A stretch of 30,802 nt of DNA from a virus. The first letter of the stretch is position 1. Every line of letters begins with the position of its first letter. This document shows, in pieces, positions 29,016 to 30,802 of the stretch. Under the pieces are notes generated by a model. That model did not search any database. It saw only the letters and a program-made list of their open reading frames with translations, and was not told where the DNA came from. The stretch is taken from positions 1 to 30,802 of IMG/VR virus record IMGVR_UViG_3300021964_000311. One strand, written 5' to 3'. The position numbers and the translations under genes are program-made.

Positions 29016-30605
29016 ACCTAAATGTGCACTATTGCGCGTATTGTACGCACCTAACGGAGTTTTTGCAGGAGATTCCTCTCGCATAAGAAACTGTTCCCAC
29101 CAAACCAAACTATTCGTAGGAACAGGAGTACCCGCATCATACTCGGGAAGCCACACAAACTTTAACATCTGATTAGCAATAGCCAACGAAATCACACGGT
29201 CATCGTGTGGGGAACCAGCCATCTTCCCGTTCGACTTGCGAACAAACGTTCGCAACTCACCAATAGTATTAGAACAAAACAAACCAATATTTTCTGTCCT
29301 AATGACAGCCGCCAACTCGTCAATCATCAACGGCTTTGTGGACGCTGTAGTTCTCCAACCTAAAATATCTGTCTGCTTGGCACGCACCTGTGCGAGCCTG
29401 CGCTGTTTATAGATATTATGGTAACCAGTACCTTGCAACGCCTTCAGCGTTGTAAGACCATGGTTGTTATTCTCTACACCCACAAGAGCGTTATTGTACC
29501 ACCAGCCCATATATCCTAATAGTATGCCAAACAAATCTGGAGCAATGTGTCCATGCCAATGAGCAACCACATTCCCAGTTGTAGCATCAATCACATGGGC
29601 AGAACTGTAGTCACCGTACGATAAACCTTCGGCAACGTCAGCACCAATCACATACACGCCCTCATGTTCTGGTTCAACCCAAACTTTAAAAGAGCCGTCC
29701 CTGTGCGGTTTCAAATAAGTAGGACTTTCAGTATCAAACACTAGATCGCCCACCACAGGATCAACTGTGATAAATCCCTCCAAAATATCTACATCAAATA
29801 CGGGGTTACCTGATTTGATGAACGCTTCTTCAGGTGACCTAGGGTACTCTTGATGCAACTGCCACAACGGAGTGTTGCGTGCTTTAACTTCGTACCACGC
29901 TTCGTCACGATCACCAGCAGACCAAGGGAAAAACAAACCCTTAAACAAGTTGGTTCCCGTCTGGGAACCAACCCACATCTGATGAAAGAAGTTACCAGAA
30001 CCATTAGCGGTGCTGAGAGTGATGATGCGTCCACCCACGTCAGCAATAGGTTCAATCGAAGCCCACGCTTCCTCAGAGTTAGGCAAGAACGCCATCTCGT
30101 CTACCACAACCAGATACACCGACTCACCACGAGCAGGATCATTACTGGAAGGTAGTGACTCTATGGCGGACTCGTTATCAAACACCATCTTCAACTGGTG
30201 GTCTGTGATCTGACGCGGCCCTCGCTCCTTCATCCACTGCGGCATCCAACGATAACCATACTTGGATTTCTGTAGCAACTTAGCCGCTTCACGTTCAGTA
30301 CGTGACAGCATGACGATAAACCTGTCAGGCCAAAAGAAAACCAGCCAAAAACAGTATGCCGCCGCCAATGTAGAGAACCCGATCTGACGTGCCTTCAACA
30401 CAATGTTATAGCGTTCAGTGTGCCATGCTTCAATGGTTTGTTGCTGGGCTTCACGCAACTCGAACAGAATCCGTCCCCGTTCAGGGTGACGGATAAACCA
30501 ATAGTTCTCACAAAAATAAAAGAACCCTTGGATTTGTTCATCTGGCGTGTCGCCACCTTTACAGGAACGCCATTCACGTTCCCACAACAACTCGTTTAAT
30601 TCCAT
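29013..30605 (-). CDS. terL: Terminase large subunit
   Basis: The 530-residue product has a Walker A variant KARQIGFST (71-79), Walker B YLVVVDEM with D169-E170, and the coupling motif TLSTANGSG near 197-204. The C-terminal RNase H-like nuclease has Asp323 in GADVAEG, Glu378 in GVENNN and Asp468-469 in SPHDDR. It drives DNA into the prohead and cuts concatemers. ATG 30605 is preferred to an adjacent GTG because AGAAGG is well spaced. The stop codon forms the first three bases of promoter copy D. No small subunit is visible in this window. Confidence 0.9.
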   Translation of the reverse strand: MELNELLWEREWRSCKGGDTPDEQIQGFFYFCENYWFIRHPERGRILFELREAQQQTIEAWHTERYNIVLKARQIGFSTLAAAYCFWLVFFWPDRFIVMLSRTEREAAKLLQKSKYGYRWMPQWMKERGPRQITDHQLKMVFDNESAIESLPSSNDPARGESVYLVVVDEMAFLPNSEEAWASIEPIADVGGRIITLSTANGSGNFFHQMWVGSQTGTNLFKGLFFPWSAGDRDEAWYEVKARNTPLWQLHQEYPRSPEEAFIKSGNPVFDVDILEGFITVDPVVGDLVFDTESPTYLKPHRDGSFKVWVEPEHEGVYVIGADVAEGLSYGDYSSAHVIDATTGNVVAHWHGHIAPDLFGILLGYMGWWYNNALVGVENNNHGLTTLKALQGTGYHNIYKQRRLAQVRAKQTDILGWRTTASTKPLMIDELAAVIRTENIGLFCSNTIGELRTFVRKSNGKMAGSPHDDRVISLAIANQMLKFVWLPEYDAGTPVPTNSLVWWEQFLMREESPAKTPLGAYNTRNSAHLG

Positions 30606-30607
30606 CA

Positions 30608-30802
30608 CTACCTTCTAATAGCGTACGGCCTAGCAGTAAACAAACGTTTCGGAGGCATCACAGCCTCCAAATTTAAAGACTGGCCTGCGTTTTTCCACAA
30701 CGTAAAACTGTAGTCATTCAGACCAGACGAGTACGCTGTCGCAAATGTTGTGCGAACATATTCAGTTTCACTAGATCCTAGACCCGAGGCACTAGCGGCA
30801 CG
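30608..30802 (-). CDS. C-terminal fragment of an unknown protein (window edge)
   Basis: An open frame enters from the right edge and ends at TAG 30608-30610, giving the last 64 residues. It is Ser/Ala/Gly-rich at first, then includes TEYVRTTFATAYSSG and a basic end (MPPKRLFTARPYAIRR). No family can be assigned. It ends three bases before the terminase start and is probably in the same operon; a structural or terminase-associated role is possible. Confidence 0.5.
   Translation of the reverse strand, partial: RAASASGLGSSETEYVRTTFATAYSSGLNDYSFTLWKNAGQSLNLEAVMPPKRLFTARPYAIRR

Overview
The window is part of a tailed double-stranded DNA phage genome, most likely a podovirus (portal, scaffold, coat, neck, nozzle-like beta protein and very large internal virion proteins, with no tape measure or tail-tube genes). 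A Gram-positive, probably actinobacterial, host is suggested by the r1t-type holin, a DUF2746-like membrane protein, the M15-type endolysin with a peptidoglycan-binding domain, and early genes typical of actinophages. The mid-range GC content would suit an uncultured aquatic actinophage. Host assignment is inference. No integrase, tRNA for decoding, CRISPR array or insertion sequence is visible.

Left arm, + strand (1-11433). The first 378 bases have no credible gene but many long-range complementary segments, and look like the 3' part of a structured RNA or leader. Three ~45-nt tRNA-like minihelices follow (379-422, 782-827, 1067-1109). Each has a 6-7 bp acceptor-like stem, a canonical T-arm with loop TTCGATT and a discriminator-like A, and each is followed by a short GC-rich hairpin, a Shine-Dalgarno site and a gene. 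The genes are two small unknowns, then a CobS/MoxR-like AAA+ ATPase with its partner. After these come a dense run of small zinc-ribbon and unknown proteins, a Cas4/RecB-like nuclease, a DnaB-like helicase, an archaeo-eukaryotic-type primase, an exported lysozyme-like protein, a RusA resolvase, a possible nuclease, a sigma region-4-like protein and a DUF1599-like protein. Most genes are coupled by ATGA or TGATG overlaps; genes that begin a translational unit carry an AAAGGAG leader.

Right arm, - strand (11430-30802). Read from right to left it holds the end of an unknown gene, terminase large subunit, zinc-ribbon protein, DUF2746-like protein, holin, portal, scaffold, major capsid protein, terminator hairpin, basic protein, zincin-type metallopeptidase, small Cys protein, head-tail adaptor, nozzle-like protein, tail-tip-like protein, three internal virion candidates, a 1793-residue virion protein and the endolysin. 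The two arms converge and share one CTAG as both stop codons, with no terminator between them.

Unusual layers. (1) The tRNA-like minihelices look like an mRNA punctuation system: stop-codon hairpin, minihelix, 5' hairpin, next gene. (2) A motif TAGAACGRGA, with an AT-rich TATA-type block 15 nt from its start, occurs four times on the - strand directly at gene junctions and resembles single-subunit RNA polymerase promoters; at three sites it would give nearly leaderless mRNAs. (3) Coding sequence is packed with perfect 7-9 bp inverted repeats with 3-5 nt loops, far above chance. (4) The tetranucleotide CTAG, normally rare in bacteria, is common here.
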